In this document: one piece after another, positions 26,812-35,876 of the stretch | Position numbering within the stretch: the stretch's first letter is position 1 | Layout: every line of letters starts with the position of its first letter | From: Ottowia sp. SB7-C50 | GTDB lineage: Bacteria > Pseudomonadota > Gammaproteobacteria > Burkholderiales > Burkholderiaceae_C | Length of the DNA: 64,000 nt | Assembly: GCF_033110285.1 (NCBI RefSeq) | Contig: NZ_CP136995.1 | Location: forward strand, 3,038,001-3,102,000 | Direction: 5' to 3' | Notes under the pieces: generated by a model | Told to the model about the DNA's origin: nothing | Databases searched by the model: none | Seen by the model: only the letters and a program-made list of their open reading frames with translations | Position numbers and translations under genes: made by a program

Positions 26812-27987
26812 GTGACGGCTTTTTCACCCACCGATGTGGACGTGCGCCCCAACTTGTCGGCGCACGTGGCCCGCGCCATGGATGCAGCGCGCGGCTGGCT
26901 GCCTTTCGACCGCTTCATGCACCTGGCCCTGTACGCGCCGGGTCTGGGTTACTACGCGCACGGCTCGCGCAAGTTCGGACTGATGCCGGGCAGCGGCAGC
27001 GACTTCGTGACGGCGCCGGAGCTGTCGCCGCTGTTCGCGCGCGCGCTGGCGGTGCAGGTGGCCGAGAGCCTGGCGGCGACGGGCACGCGCGAGGTGTGGG
27101 AATTTGGCGCCGGCTCGGGCGCGCTGGCGGCGGGGCTGATCGAGGCGCTGGATGCGCTGGGGCAGCCTTTGGCGCGCTACACCATCGTCGACGTGTCGGG
27201 CGCGCTGCGGGCGCGGCAGCAGCAGCGGCTGGCGGCGCGGGGCACGTGCGTGGCCTGGGCCGACGCGCTGCCCGAGCGGCTGCGCGGCGTGGTGGTGGGC
27301 AACGAGGTGCTGGACGCCATGCCGGTCAAGCTGCTGGCGCGGCGCGGCGGCGTGTGGCATGAGCGCGGCGTGGTTCTGCAGCCAAATCAAGCCCCTGCGC
27401 TTGACAGTACAGCGCATGCAGCTATTGATTCAGGAGCAATTGCCTTCGCCTGGCAAGACCGGCCGACCGACTTGCGCCCGCCCGTCGAGGTGGACGGTGC
27501 GCACGACTACGTGACCGAAATTCACCCCCAGGCGCGCGCCTTCGTCGCCACGGTGGCCGAGGCGCTGGCGCGGGGCGGCGCCGGGGCGGCGTACTTCATC
27601 GACTACGGCTTTCCCGAAGCCGAGTACTGGCACCCGCAACGCACCACCGGCACGCTGGTGTGCCACCGCGCACACCGCGTGGACGACGACCCGCTGGCCG
27701 ACGTGGGCGACAAGGACATCACCGCGCACGTCGACTTCACCGGCGTGGCGCTGGCCGGGCAGGACGCCGGGCTGGACGTGCTGGGCTACACCAGCCAGGG
27801 GCGCTTTCTGCTCAACTGCGGCATCGCCGACCTGATGGCCGCGGCCGACCTGCCCGCGCGCGCCAACGCCATGAAGCTGCTGGCCGAGCACGAGATGGGC
27901 GAGCTGTTCAAGGTGATCGGCCTGGCCACGCCGGGCCACCCGCCCGCGCGCGGGTTTGCGTCGGGCGACAGAAGCCACCGGCTGTAG
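26812..27987 (+). CDS. SAM-dependent methyltransferase, MidA/NDUFAF7 family
   Basis: A 391-aa protein of the DUF185 class I methyltransferases, whose mitochondrial relative NDUFAF7 methylates an arginine of complex I. Recognisable parts are GGYLPFDRF-like GWLPFDRFMHLALYAPGLGY, the SAM motif VWEFGAGSGALA and the GNEVLDAMPVK motif. I choose GTG 26812 over an in-frame TTG at 26683 because the extra residues are unlike the family. A family-A repeat (27384-27437) supplies the segment PNQAPALDSTAHAAIDS without a frame break. The bacterial substrate is unknown. Confidence 0.85.
   Translation: MTAFSPTDVDVRPNLSAHVARAMDAARGWLPFDRFMHLALYAPGLGYYAHGSRKFGLMPGSGSDFVTAPELSPLFARALAVQVAESLAATGTREVWEFGAGSGALAAGLIEALDALGQPLARYTIVDVSGALRARQQQRLAARGTCVAWADALPERLRGVVVGNEVLDAMPVKLLARRGGVWHERGVVLQPNQAPALDSTAHAAIDSGAIAFAWQDRPTDLRPPVEVDGAHDYVTEIHPQARAFVATVAEALARGGAGAAYFIDYGFPEAEYWHPQRTTGTLVCHRAHRVDDDPLADVGDKDITAHVDFTGVALAGQDAGLDVLGYTSQGRFLLNCGIADLMAAADLPARANAMKLLAEHEMGELFKVIGLATPGHPPARGFASGDRSHRL
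27384..27437 (-). repeat. palindromic repeat family A (inside methyltransferase gene)
   Basis: It carries CCTGCGCTTG, ACAGCGC, GCAGCTATTGATT and an A+T-rich edge, matching the family-A core. It is in frame within the gene and encodes an apparent insert between two conserved blocks of the methyltransferase. Confidence 0.7.
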
Positions 27988-27989
27988 CC

Positions 27990-28184
27990 ATGATCCGCTG
28001 GATCCTCGTCATCTTCCTGGCGCTGATGCTGATCAGCTGGCTGTCGCCGCTGCTGGGCAAGCTGGGCTTCGGCCGGCTGCCGGGCGACTTCCGTTTCAGG
28101 CTGTTCGGGCGCGAATGGTTCATTCCGCTCACCACCACGCTGCTGCTCAGCGCACTGGCCAGCCTGATCGCCCGACTGCTTTGA
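27990..28184 (+). CDS. DUF2905 small membrane protein
   Basis: A 64-aa protein with two hydrophobic helices separated by GRLPGDFRFRLFGREWFIPL, the hallmark of DUF2905. Function unknown. The ATG is 2 nt after the methyltransferase stop, so the genes are likely cotranscribed. The stop codon lies at the edge of a family-A palindrome. Confidence 0.85.
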   Translation: MIRWILVIFLALMLISWLSPLLGKLGFGRLPGDFRFRLFGREWFIPLTTTLLLSALASLIARLL

Positions 28185-28232
28185 TTTTGATAGCTGTCTG
28201 CGCTGTAGGGACAAGCGCTGACGGCCTGTTTG
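28180..28232 (-). repeat. palindromic repeat family A (between DUF2905 and phospholipase-D genes)
   Basis: TTTGATTTTGATAGCTG, then CTGCGCTGT, ACAAGCGC and GCCTGTTTG. It lies between convergent genes and may act as a shared 3'-end hairpin. Confidence 0.75.
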
Positions 28233-28248
28233 ACCCGCAACCGCCGCG

Positions 28249-29884
28249 CTACAGCAGCTCGTCCGGCGCCAGCGGGCCCAGGATGCCGAGGATGAAGCGC
28301 AGCGCCCAGCTGGCGTCGGGCTCGCCGTGCGCGTCTTCAAACAAGGCCTGCGGCGGCGCGCGCCACAGCAGGCGGCCTTCGGGCGTCATCTCCATCTTCC
28401 AGGCGCTGTCGTCGAAGGTGTCTTCGATGCGCTCGGTGGCCAGGCGCGACAGCGTGGCGCTGCGGATGACCAGCGCCACCTCGGTGTTCTGCAGCTGCGA
28501 GCGCAGATCGAGGTTCATCGAGCCGATGCTGATGATGCGCCCGTCGATGATGAAGATCTTGGAATGCAGGCTGGCCTTGGAGCCGCCCCCGCCCGAGCCG
28601 AACACCGTGCGGTCCAGGTGCTGGGTACGCAGCGCGCGCATCTCGTACAGCTCGACGCCCAGGCGGATCAGCTGTTCGCGGTAACGCGCGTAGCCCACGT
28701 GCGCCAGCGGCGCGTCGTTGGAGGCGAGCGAGTTGGTCAGCACGCGCACACGCACGCCGCGATGCACCATGTCGGCAAACACCTTCATCATCTCGGCGCC
28801 GGGCACGAAATAGGGTGAGACGATAAGCGCTTCGCGCCGGGCATCGCGCATCAGCGACAGCATGCCGTCGACCACCGTGTCCTCGGTGAAGGTGTCGTTC
28901 AGTTCGGGCACCAGCTTGAACGGCTTGTCGACGATGAAGGTGCCTGGCGCCCAGATCAGGCGCAGCGCGGCCAGGTCCAGCGGGTCGGGCAGCGCGGGCG
29001 GGGGTTCGACCGCAGGCGCCGTGGCACCGGCGGCCTCAGGGTGCGGCGCGTTGCCCGCGTCGGCGCCATTGGCGGCCGTGGCGGGGTGCAGCATCTGTTC
29101 GCGCAGCACCTGCAGTTCCTCGGCCGAGATGAGCGACTGCACCGGATAGGCCAGCGGGTTGTTCCAGTACTGGTCGAAGCTGGCGGACATCTGCCGCACC
29201 ACCGGGCCGGCGGCCAGCACGTCCATGTCGACGAAGTTGCTGCCTTCGGCGGTGCCGAAGTAGGCGTCGCCCAGGTTGCGCCCGCCGGTAATGCCCCAGG
29301 CGTTGTCGGCGATGTACAGCTTGTTGTGCATGCGGTGCTGGATGCGCCGGAAGTCGTGCAACGACCGCACCGCGCGCAGCACCGTCGAGCCGCGCCCGCC
29401 GGGCAGCGGGTTGTACATGCGCATCTCGACGTTGGGCAGGAAGGCCATGCGCATCACCAGCGCGTTGCGGCCGGTGGAATTGAAGTCGTCCAGCAGGATG
29501 CGCACGCGCACCCCCCCGGGCAGCGGCGGCGCGCACTTCGCGCAGCAGCTCCCGCGTGCTGGCGTCGGCGTGGATGGCGTAGTACTGGATATCGAGCGTG
29601 CGGCGGGCCTGCTGCGTCAGCGCCAGGCGGCTCGAATACGCCATGTTGGGCGAATCAACCAGCGCGTAGCCCGACACATCCGCCGCCACGGCCGACGGGC
29701 GGCGCGCCGCCGCCAGCTGGCCCAGCGGCGTGCCCGCCACGTCGGCCAGCGACCGCGATTCGGGGCGCTCCACGTGCTCTGGCAGCCCCGCGCAGCCGCC
29801 CAGCCACACCAGCACCAGCACGGCCAGCCACGCGCGCAGCCAGGGCAGGCACGGCGTCAGGGGTCGAGGCAGAAGGTGTGTCAT
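28249..29884 (-). pseudogene. phospholipase-D family lipoprotein (cardiolipin synthase C-like), frameshifted
   Basis: A membrane-anchored PLD-superfamily protein. The N-terminus is a lipoprotein signal with lipobox LGGC. Two HKD motifs appear as HNKLYIADNAWGITGGRN and HSKIFIIDGRIISIGSMN, as in ClsC/YmdC enzymes that make cardiolipin from two phospholipids. The frame shifts at seven C (29511-29517). With six, AAARG continues as VRVRILLDDFNST and the whole gene is open. The ATG at 29884 starts the signal peptide. Probably a sequencing indel in a functional gene. Confidence 0.82.
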
Positions 29885-29992
29885 GGGGCAGCGGCGCAAA
29901 GCCCCTCCATGGTAGGGCCGCCGTGTCAACGCCGTGTGTCGGACGGCGGCGCGGGCGGGCGTGCACGAAAAAGCCGCCGGCAGGCGCGCATG

Positions 29993-30014
29993 AAAAAGCC
30001 GCCCGCAGGCGGCT
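29993..30014 (-). terminator. intrinsic terminator after YegP-like gene
   Basis: On the minus strand AGCCGCC-TGCG-GGCGGCT is followed by TTTTT, about 20 nt past the YegP-like stop. A second, weaker GC hairpin with TTTTT follows at 29968-29985. Confidence 0.8.
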
Positions 30015-30035
30015 GGGCGGCAAAGGCCGACCGGA

Positions 30036-30371
30036 TCAAGCGGTCTGGTCGTCCACCGCGGCGCCGGGGGCGTTGGCCATCACCGACTCGATGCCCGCAT
30101 CGCGCGAGGCAGCGCTGCTGTACATCTGGCTCTGGCCGATGACCTGGCCGTTGCCGGCCTTCAGCGTGAAATAGGGCGAGCCGTCCTTGCCGTCCAGGCG
30201 GTCAAAACGGCCGGCGTCGGCCGCGTTCTTCTTGACGGATTCGATGCCGTTGACCGCGCTGGCCTTGGCTTCGTACATCTCGCTGCTCAGGATGGTCTGA
30301 CCGTTGCCCGCCAGCAGCGAGAAATAGAACTTGTCGTTCTTGGACTTTTTCAGTTCGAACTTGCCTGCCAT
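30036..30371 (-). CDS. YegP-family protein (DUF1508)
   Basis: A 111-aa protein built of two copies of the roughly 48-residue DUF1508 repeat (KFYFSLLAGNGQTILSSEMY and SPYFTLKAGNGQVIGQSQMY). Each copy has the conserved F-x-L-x-AGNGQ-x-I-x-S core. Function is unknown; E. coli YegP is a small dimeric protein. It stands alone, with its own terminator downstream. Confidence 0.9.
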   Translation of the reverse strand: MAGKFELKKSKNDKFYFSLLAGNGQTILSSEMYEAKASAVNGIESVKKNAADAGRFDRLDGKDGSPYFTLKAGNGQVIGQSQMYSSAASRDAGIESVMANAPGAAVDDQTA

Positions 30372-30499
30372 GAAACATCTCCTTCAAAAGTGAGAGCGCC
30401 AAACACGCTTGGCTGGCGCGCATTGTGGCCTTTCGCACGCCGGATTTCAATCTTGGCCCGCCAGGATGTGCAATTGCGCACAGCGGTGTGGCGCAAAGG

Positions 30500-31657
30500 T
30501 CAGCTTTGCATCAGCGTCCGCTTGGACTTGGCGATCGACATCAGCATGCCCAGCGCCAGCCCCAGCGTGACCATGGCCGTGCCGCCGTAGCTGATGAAGG
30601 GCAGCGGCACGCCCACCACCGGCAGGATGCCGCTGACCATGCCCATGTTGACGAAGGCGTAGGTGAAGAAGATGGTGGTCAGCGCCGCCGCCAGCAGGCG
30701 GGCGAACAGCGTCGGCGCGTCGGCCGCGATCATCAGGCCGCGGAAGATCAGGAACACGAAGCCCACGATCAGCGCCAGGTTGCCCGCCAGGCCGAATTCC
30801 TCGGAAAACGCGGCAAAGATGAAGTCGGTGGTGCGCTCGGGAATGAATTCCAGGTGCGTCTGCGTGCCTTGCATGAAGCCCTTGCCCCACAACCCGCCCG
30901 AGCCGATGGCGATCATGCCCTGCAGGATGTGAAAGCCCTTGCCCAGCGGGTCGCGCGTCGGGTCCAGCAGCGTGCAAATGCGCTGGCGCTGGTATTCGTG
31001 CAGCACGCGCCAGTCCATGTCGTCGGCGCACAGCGTGGGCTCGTACATGACGATCAGCACCACCGCCACCAGCCCCACCACCACCGGCGGCAGCACCAGC
31101 TTCCACGGCAGCCCGGCGAAGAAGATCACGGCCAGCCCGGCCGCCATGACCAGCAGCGCGGTACCCAGGTCGGGCTGCTTCATGATCAGCCCCACCGGCA
31201 CCGCCAGCAGCGCGAAAGCGACCAGGAAGTCGATCGGCCGAGTCTGCCCCTCGCGCCGGTGAAACCACCAGGCCAGCATCAGCGGCATGGCGATCTTGAG
31301 CAGTTCGCTGGGCTGAATCACCACACCCACGTTGATCCAGCGCGTGGCGCCCTTCTTGGTGATGCCGAACAGCGCCACCGCGACCAGCAACGTCACCCCC
31401 ACCGTGTACAGCGGCACCGCCAGGCTCATCAGCCGCTGCGGCGGAATCTGCGCCACCACGAACAGGATGCCCGCCGCAATCAGCATGTTGCGGCCATGGT
31501 CGGCAAAGCGCGTGCCGTGGTCAAACCCCGACGAATACATCGCCGTCAGCCCCATGCCCGCCAGCACCAGCACCGCGGCCAGCAGCAGCAGGTCAAACCC
31601 CCGCAGCAGCGGCCAGATGCGCTGCCACAGCGAGGGTTTCTCGAAAACAATCGCCAT
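30500..31657 (-). CDS. rodA: rod-shape-determining SEDS protein RodA
   Basis: A 385-aa integral membrane peptidoglycan glycosyltransferase of the SEDS family that extends lateral cell wall with PBP2. It has about ten hydrophobic segments and the family signatures FAAFSEEFGLAGN and GILPVVGVPLPFISYGGTA near the C-terminus. The length is normal. The usual partner mrdA (PBP2) would lie upstream on the minus strand, but the upstream 500 nt are non-coding repeat sequence here. Confidence 0.93.
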   Translation of the reverse strand: MAIVFEKPSLWQRIWPLLRGFDLLLLAAVLVLAGMGLTAMYSSGFDHGTRFADHGRNMLIAAGILFVVAQIPPQRLMSLAVPLYTVGVTLLVAVALFGITKKGATRWINVGVVIQPSELLKIAMPLMLAWWFHRREGQTRPIDFLVAFALLAVPVGLIMKQPDLGTALLVMAAGLAVIFFAGLPWKLVLPPVVVGLVAVVLIVMYEPTLCADDMDWRVLHEYQRQRICTLLDPTRDPLGKGFHILQGMIAIGSGGLWGKGFMQGTQTHLEFIPERTTDFIFAAFSEEFGLAGNLALIVGFVFLIFRGLMIAADAPTLFARLLAAALTTIFFTYAFVNMGMVSGILPVVGVPLPFISYGGTAMVTLGLALGMLMSIAKSKRTLMQS

Positions 31658-31774
31658 GCCGAATTATCTCCGCGGTCCGTACCGCCCGGGACGGCCAGCG
31701 CCCGGCAAAGCCCGCTGCGCAGCGTTGTACCGCTTGCAGCAATGCGACTCCGGGGCCGAGCGAAGCTGTGGCGG

Positions 31775-31800
31775 TAGGGCGGGCACCAGTGCCCGCCCTA
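31775..31800. repeat. 26-nt perfect palindromic hairpin
   Basis: TAGGGCGGGCAC and its exact reverse complement are separated by CA. The 12-bp stem is very G+C-rich and has no T-run. It resembles a REP/PU-type element more than a terminator. Confidence 0.7.
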
Positions 31801-32059
31801 CTCCCCAGGCATTCCCCTCGTAGGCCGAGCGAAGCGATGGCCCGTTTGGACTTCCCCTCCCCTCTGGCCGTGCCGAGACGCGCAGGGCGTGGGGCGGGCG
31901 CAGCGAAGCATGCGCTTCGTGCTCTGACTCGCTGCGGCTGTCTGAGCGCAGCGCCGCAGGCGCAAAGCGAGTTCCGCAGCGCCGCCCCACACCCGAGCAT
32001 CGCAGGTTGCCCGCAGCGAAGCGAAGGGACACGGCCAGTGGGGTCGGCTTTCTTTGGTT

Positions 32060-32085
32060 ACTTTCTTTGCCGAGACAAAGAAAGT
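32060..32085. repeat. dispersed repeat family C hairpin
   Basis: ACTTTCTTTG-CCGAGA-CAAAGAAAGT has perfect 10-bp arms, flanked by GGCTTTCTTTGGTT and GACTGCGCCGCCGGGCG. I recognise this sequence as a widespread intergenic repeat of Burkholderiales and related genomes. Role unknown. Confidence 0.65.
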
Positions 32086-32168
32086 GACTGCGCCGCCGGG
32101 CGCACATCCCGGCCAGCAGCGCATCCCCGCCACCAAGCCTACACCCCACCACCGCTACCATCCCAAAA

Positions 32169-32760
32169 ATGCCCACCACCAACCTCCTCTACCTCCACGG
32201 CTTCCGCTCCTCCCCCCCAATCCACCAAAGCCCGCATGACCGCCGCCCGCGTGGCCGCCGACCACCCGGGCGTCACCTGGTGGTGCCCGCAACTGCCCCC
32301 CCTCGCCGCGCGACGCCATGGCGCTGATCGACCGCGGCATCGCCGGCTGGCCCGCAGACCGCATGGCCGTCGTCGGCTCCTCGCTCGGCGGCTTCTACGC
32401 CACCGCGGTGGCTGAGCGGCTGGGCTGCCGCGCGGCGCTGCTCAACCCCGCCATTGACCCCGCGCGCGACCTGAGCGCGCACATCGGCGAACAAACCGCG
32501 TGGCACGACCCGGCCGAGCGCTTCTTTTCCGCCCCGAATACATCGACGAGCTGCGCGCGCTGCAACCCGGCCCCATCACGCGGCCCGAGCGCTATTTCGC
32601 CGTCATCGCCAAGGGCGACGAGCTGCTGGACTGGCGCGAAATGACCGCGCGCTACCCCGGCGCGGACATCCGCCTGCTGGAAGGCAGCGACCACGCGCTG
32701 AGCGACTTCGACCAGCACATCGACGCCATGCTGGCCTTTCTGGACCTGGCCACCACCTGA
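32169..32760 (+). pseudogene. YqiA-like alpha/beta hydrolase (esterase), three frameshifts
   Basis: Conceptual joining of three frames gives a roughly 197-aa YqiA/YcfP-type esterase: LLYLHGFRSSP (oxyanion region), VVGSSLGGFYA (nucleophile Ser), RYFAVIAKGDELLDW (Asp) and GSDHALSDF (His). Frames change at C7 (32212-32218), C7 (32296-32302) and a T4 run near 32525-32528. Removing one C from each run and adding one T restores a continuous frame. Three independent homopolymer indels in 600 nt suggest either poor sequence quality or real decay. Confidence 0.75.
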
Positions 32761-32871
32761 CGGCCAGCCGCGCCGGCATGGCGCTGCTGCACCGCCGCCG
32801 CGCGGCCCAGGCCGTGCCGCCGCGCAGGCCGGGCGCGCCGGCGGGCCAGGGAATGGGAGAATCCCCGTTCC

Positions 32872-34941
32872 ATGCATGTACTCTTCGACGAAGCCGGCAA
32901 ATTCCTGGCCGGCCGCATTCTTTCTGAGGCCGAGGCCTCGGCGCAGGTGGAGCTGGACTCCGGCAAGCGCGTCAAGGTCAAGTCGGCCAACCAGTTGATC
33001 CGCTTCGACAAGCCCGCACCGGCCGAACTGCTGGCGCGGGCGCAGCAACTGGCCGCCGACGTGGAACTGCCGCTGGCCTGGGAATTCGCGCCCGAGGCCG
33101 AGTTCGGCTTTGCCGAGCTGGCGACCGACTACTTTGGCGGCACGCCCGACGTGGCCCACCAGGCCGCCATGCTGCTGGCGCTGTACGACGCGCCGCATTA
33201 CTTCCGCCGCGCCGGCAAGGGGCGCTTCCGCAAGGCGCCGGCCGACATCGTGGCGCAGGCGCTGGCCGCCATCGAGAAGAAAAAGCAGATCGCCGCGCAG
33301 ATCGACGCCTGGGCGGCCGAGCTGGCCGCGGGCACCACGCCGCAGCCGATCCGCGACCAGCTCTACCGCATCCTATTCCGGCCCGACAAGAACGCGCCCG
33401 AATACAAGGCCGTGGTCGAAGCCAGCCGCGCCACGCAGACGGCGCCGCTGGCGCTGCTGCAGCGCGCCGGCGCCATCGAATCGGCCTACCAGTTTCACTG
33501 GCAGCGCTTCCTGTTCGAGAACTTTCCCAAAGGCACGGGCTTTGCGCCGCTGTCGGCGCCGGCCATCACCGACGAGCTGCCGCTGGCCGACGTGCAGGCG
33601 TTCTCGATCGACGATTCGTCCACCACCGAAATCGACGACGCGCTGTCGCTGCAGGGGCTGGGCAGCGGCACCGTCACGCTGGGCATCCACATCGCGGCGC
33701 CGGGGCTGGCGGTGCAGCCGGGCGACGCGCTGGACGAAGTGGCGCGCGCGCGCCTGTCCACCGTGTACATGCCGGGCTACAAGATCACCATGCTGCCCGA
33801 CGAGGTGGTGGACGCCTACACGCTGAGCGAAGGCCGCCCCGTGCCGGCGGTGTCGCTGTACGTGACGCTGGACGAGGCCACGCTGGACATCCGCGCCACC
33901 GAAACGCGCCTGGAGCGCGTGCCGATCGCCGCCAACCTGCGGCACGACCAGCTGGACCACCTCATCACCGCCGGCTGGCTGCAGGGCGGCGGCACCGATG
34001 AAATCGAGCCCCAGCGCTTGCCCATTGCGCGCGAGCAGCTATCATTTTTATACCGACTGGCCCAGCACCTGAAGGGCCGGCGCGAGCAGGTGCGCGGCAA
34101 GCCCGAGACCTTCAACCGGCCCGACTACAGCTTCAAGCTGGTCGGCCATGACGGCGGCGTGCCGACAGGTGCCGAGCCCGTGGCCATCACCACCCGGGCG
34201 CGCGGCGCGCCGCTGGACCTGATCGTGTCGGAGCTGATGATCCTGGCCAACAGCACCTGGGGCGAATGGCTCAAGGGGCTGGGCGTGCCCGCCATTTACC
34301 GCAGCCAGGCCAGCCTGCTGCCGGGCGTGAAGGTGCGCATGGGCGCCAAGGCGCTGCCGCACGCCGGCATTGGCGTGCCGAGCTACGCCTGGAGCACCTC
34401 GCCGCTGCGCCGCTACGTCGACCTGGTGAACCAGTGGCAGCTGATCGCCGCCGCGCGCCATGGCCGCACCGCCGCGCTGGCCGCGCCGTTCAAGCCCAAG
34501 GACGCGCAATTGTTCGCCGTCATCAGCGCCTTCGACGCCGCCTACAGCGCCTACAACGCGCACCAGGGCAGCATGGAACGCTTCTGGACGCTGCAATACC
34601 TGCGCCAGCACGCCATCCGCGAACTGACGGCCAGCCTGATCAAGGAACAGGCCGGCGGCGCCTGGCTGGCGCGCGCCGACGAGCTGCCGCTGGTCTTCAC
34701 CGTGATGGGTGCGCAGGGCCTGCCGCGCGGCACCCGCGTGCGCGTGAAGCTGGGCGACATCGACGACATCGCGCTGGACGTGGGCGGCAGCGTGATTGAC
34801 GTGCTGGACGCCGATGCGCCCGGCGCGACCGCCGCCGACACGCCCGAAGACGACGACGACGAGGCCGCCGCCGGGCCCATCGCCATCGCCGTGGACGTGA
34901 GCGAAACCGGGGGCGACAGCGCCGATAATCCGTCCCCGTGA
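32872..34941 (+). CDS. RNase II/RNB-family exoribonuclease
   Basis: A 689-aa 3'-5' exoribonuclease-like protein. The RNB catalytic motif is IDDSSTTEIDDALSL (Asp cluster binding Mg2+), and the later block TSPLRRYVDLVNQWQ is typical of the family. The N-terminal cold-shock-type region is replaced by a HLFDEAGK-like module, as in the short RNB proteins of Burkholderiales, so it is neither classical rnb nor rnr. The C-terminus is acidic. A family-A repeat (34008-34051) encodes QRLPIAREQLSFLY in frame. Its stop overlaps the next start. Confidence 0.9.
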   Translation: MHVLFDEAGKFLAGRILSEAEASAQVELDSGKRVKVKSANQLIRFDKPAPAELLARAQQLAADVELPLAWEFAPEAEFGFAELATDYFGGTPDVAHQAAMLLALYDAPHYFRRAGKGRFRKAPADIVAQALAAIEKKKQIAAQIDAWAAELAAGTTPQPIRDQLYRILFRPDKNAPEYKAVVEASRATQTAPLALLQRAGAIESAYQFHWQRFLFENFPKGTGFAPLSAPAITDELPLADVQAFSIDDSSTTEIDDALSLQGLGSGTVTLGIHIAAPGLAVQPGDALDEVARARLSTVYMPGYKITMLPDEVVDAYTLSEGRPVPAVSLYVTLDEATLDIRATETRLERVPIAANLRHDQLDHLITAGWLQGGGTDEIEPQRLPIAREQLSFLYRLAQHLKGRREQVRGKPETFNRPDYSFKLVGHDGGVPTGAEPVAITTRARGAPLDLIVSELMILANSTWGEWLKGLGVPAIYRSQASLLPGVKVRMGAKALPHAGIGVPSYAWSTSPLRRYVDLVNQWQLIAAARHGRTAALAAPFKPKDAQLFAVISAFDAAYSAYNAHQGSMERFWTLQYLRQHAIRELTASLIKEQAGGAWLARADELPLVFTVMGAQGLPRGTRVRVKLGDIDDIALDVGGSVIDVLDADAPGATAADTPEDDDDEAAAGPIAIAVDVSETGGDSADNPSP
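34008..34051 (+). repeat. palindromic repeat family A (inside RNB gene)
   Basis: CAGCGCTTG, CCCA, TTGCGCGC, GAGCAGCTATCATTTTTAT: a good match to the hslV-hslU copy. It is in frame within a predicted surface loop of the exoribonuclease. Confidence 0.8.
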
Positions 34942-35852
34942 TGCCGCACGCCCTGCGCCTACCGTCGCTCCGCACGCTGACCACGCTGCAGTGGGCGCTG
35001 GGGCTTTCGGCGCTGCTGCACGCGGTGCTGATCACGGTGCGCTTTGTCGACCCGGAAGGCTTTCGCCGCGTGTTCGAGCAGACCACGCTCGACGTCATCC
35101 TGGTCAACGCCGAATCCGACGCCAAGCCCGACAAGGCGCAGGCGATTGCGCAGTCCACCCTGGCCGGTGGGGGCGAGGCGGCGGACAAGCGCATCGTCAG
35201 CACCCCGCTGCCACCCAGCGTGCGCGACAGCCAGGGCGACTCGCCCGTCAACGAGAACCAGCGCCGCATCGACAGCATGCTGGAGCAGCAGGAACAGCTG
35301 CTGGCCCAGGTGCGCCAGCAACTGGCGTCGCTGCCGCAGGTCGATCCGCAGCGCGTGGCGCAAGACCCCGAGGCGCAGGCGCAGGAAGAACGCCGCCAGC
35401 AACTGGCGCGCCTGCTGGCCGCCATCGAAAAGCGCGTTGAAGAAGAAAATTCGCGCCCGCGCAAGCGCTTTCTGAGCCCCGCCACGCTGGGCGCCACCTA
35501 CGCCGTCTATTACGACGAAATGCGCCGGCGCATCGAGGCCGAGGGCACGGCCAATTTTCCGCAGGTGGCCGGGCGCAAGCTGTATGGCGAACTGCTGATG
35601 GCGCTGCTCATCAACCACGACGGCCGCATCCTGGACGCGCGGGTGGTGCAGAGCTCGGGCAACCGCAACCTGGACAAGCTGGCCGAAGTCATCGCCAGCC
35701 GCGCCGCGCCGTTCGGCCTGTTCACGCCGGCCATGCGCAAGGACACGGACCAGTTCGACGTTACCGCGCGCTTCAAGTTCACGCACGAACAGACGCTGGA
35801 AACCACGCTGCAGGCCGACCCGCTGACGGCCGGTGTGCAAGGATCGAGATGA
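34941..35852 (+). CDS. TonB-like energy-transducer family protein
   Basis: A 303-aa protein with one N-terminal membrane helix (LGLSALLHAVLITVRFV). A long Q/E-rich, probably coiled-coil periplasmic segment (residues about 90-180) follows, then a C-terminal TonB-type domain (LYGELLMALLINHDGRILDA, VVQSSGNRNLDKLA). The ATG overlaps the RNB stop by 1 nt (TGATG). No ExbB/ExbD is nearby, so coupling to a proton motor is unproved. Confidence 0.82.
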   Translation: MPHALRLPSLRTLTTLQWALGLSALLHAVLITVRFVDPEGFRRVFEQTTLDVILVNAESDAKPDKAQAIAQSTLAGGGEAADKRIVSTPLPPSVRDSQGDSPVNENQRRIDSMLEQQEQLLAQVRQQLASLPQVDPQRVAQDPEAQAQEERRQQLARLLAAIEKRVEEENSRPRKRFLSPATLGATYAVYYDEMRRRIEAEGTANFPQVAGRKLYGELLMALLINHDGRILDARVVQSSGNRNLDKLAEVIASRAAPFGLFTPAMRKDTDQFDVTARFKFTHEQTLETTLQADPLTAGVQGSR

Positions 35853-35876
35853 CGGCGTGCGGCGGGAGTCCACGCC

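Larger units (their letters stand above)
31658..32168. other. 500-nt non-coding, repeat-rich region upstream of rodA
   Basis: No credible gene. It contains a 26-nt perfect hairpin (31775-31800), the short direct repeat GGCCGAGCGAAGC (near 31755 and 31822) and a third dispersed repeat type with the hairpin at 32060-32085. A promoter for rodA should lie near its right edge but is not obvious. Confidence 0.55.
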
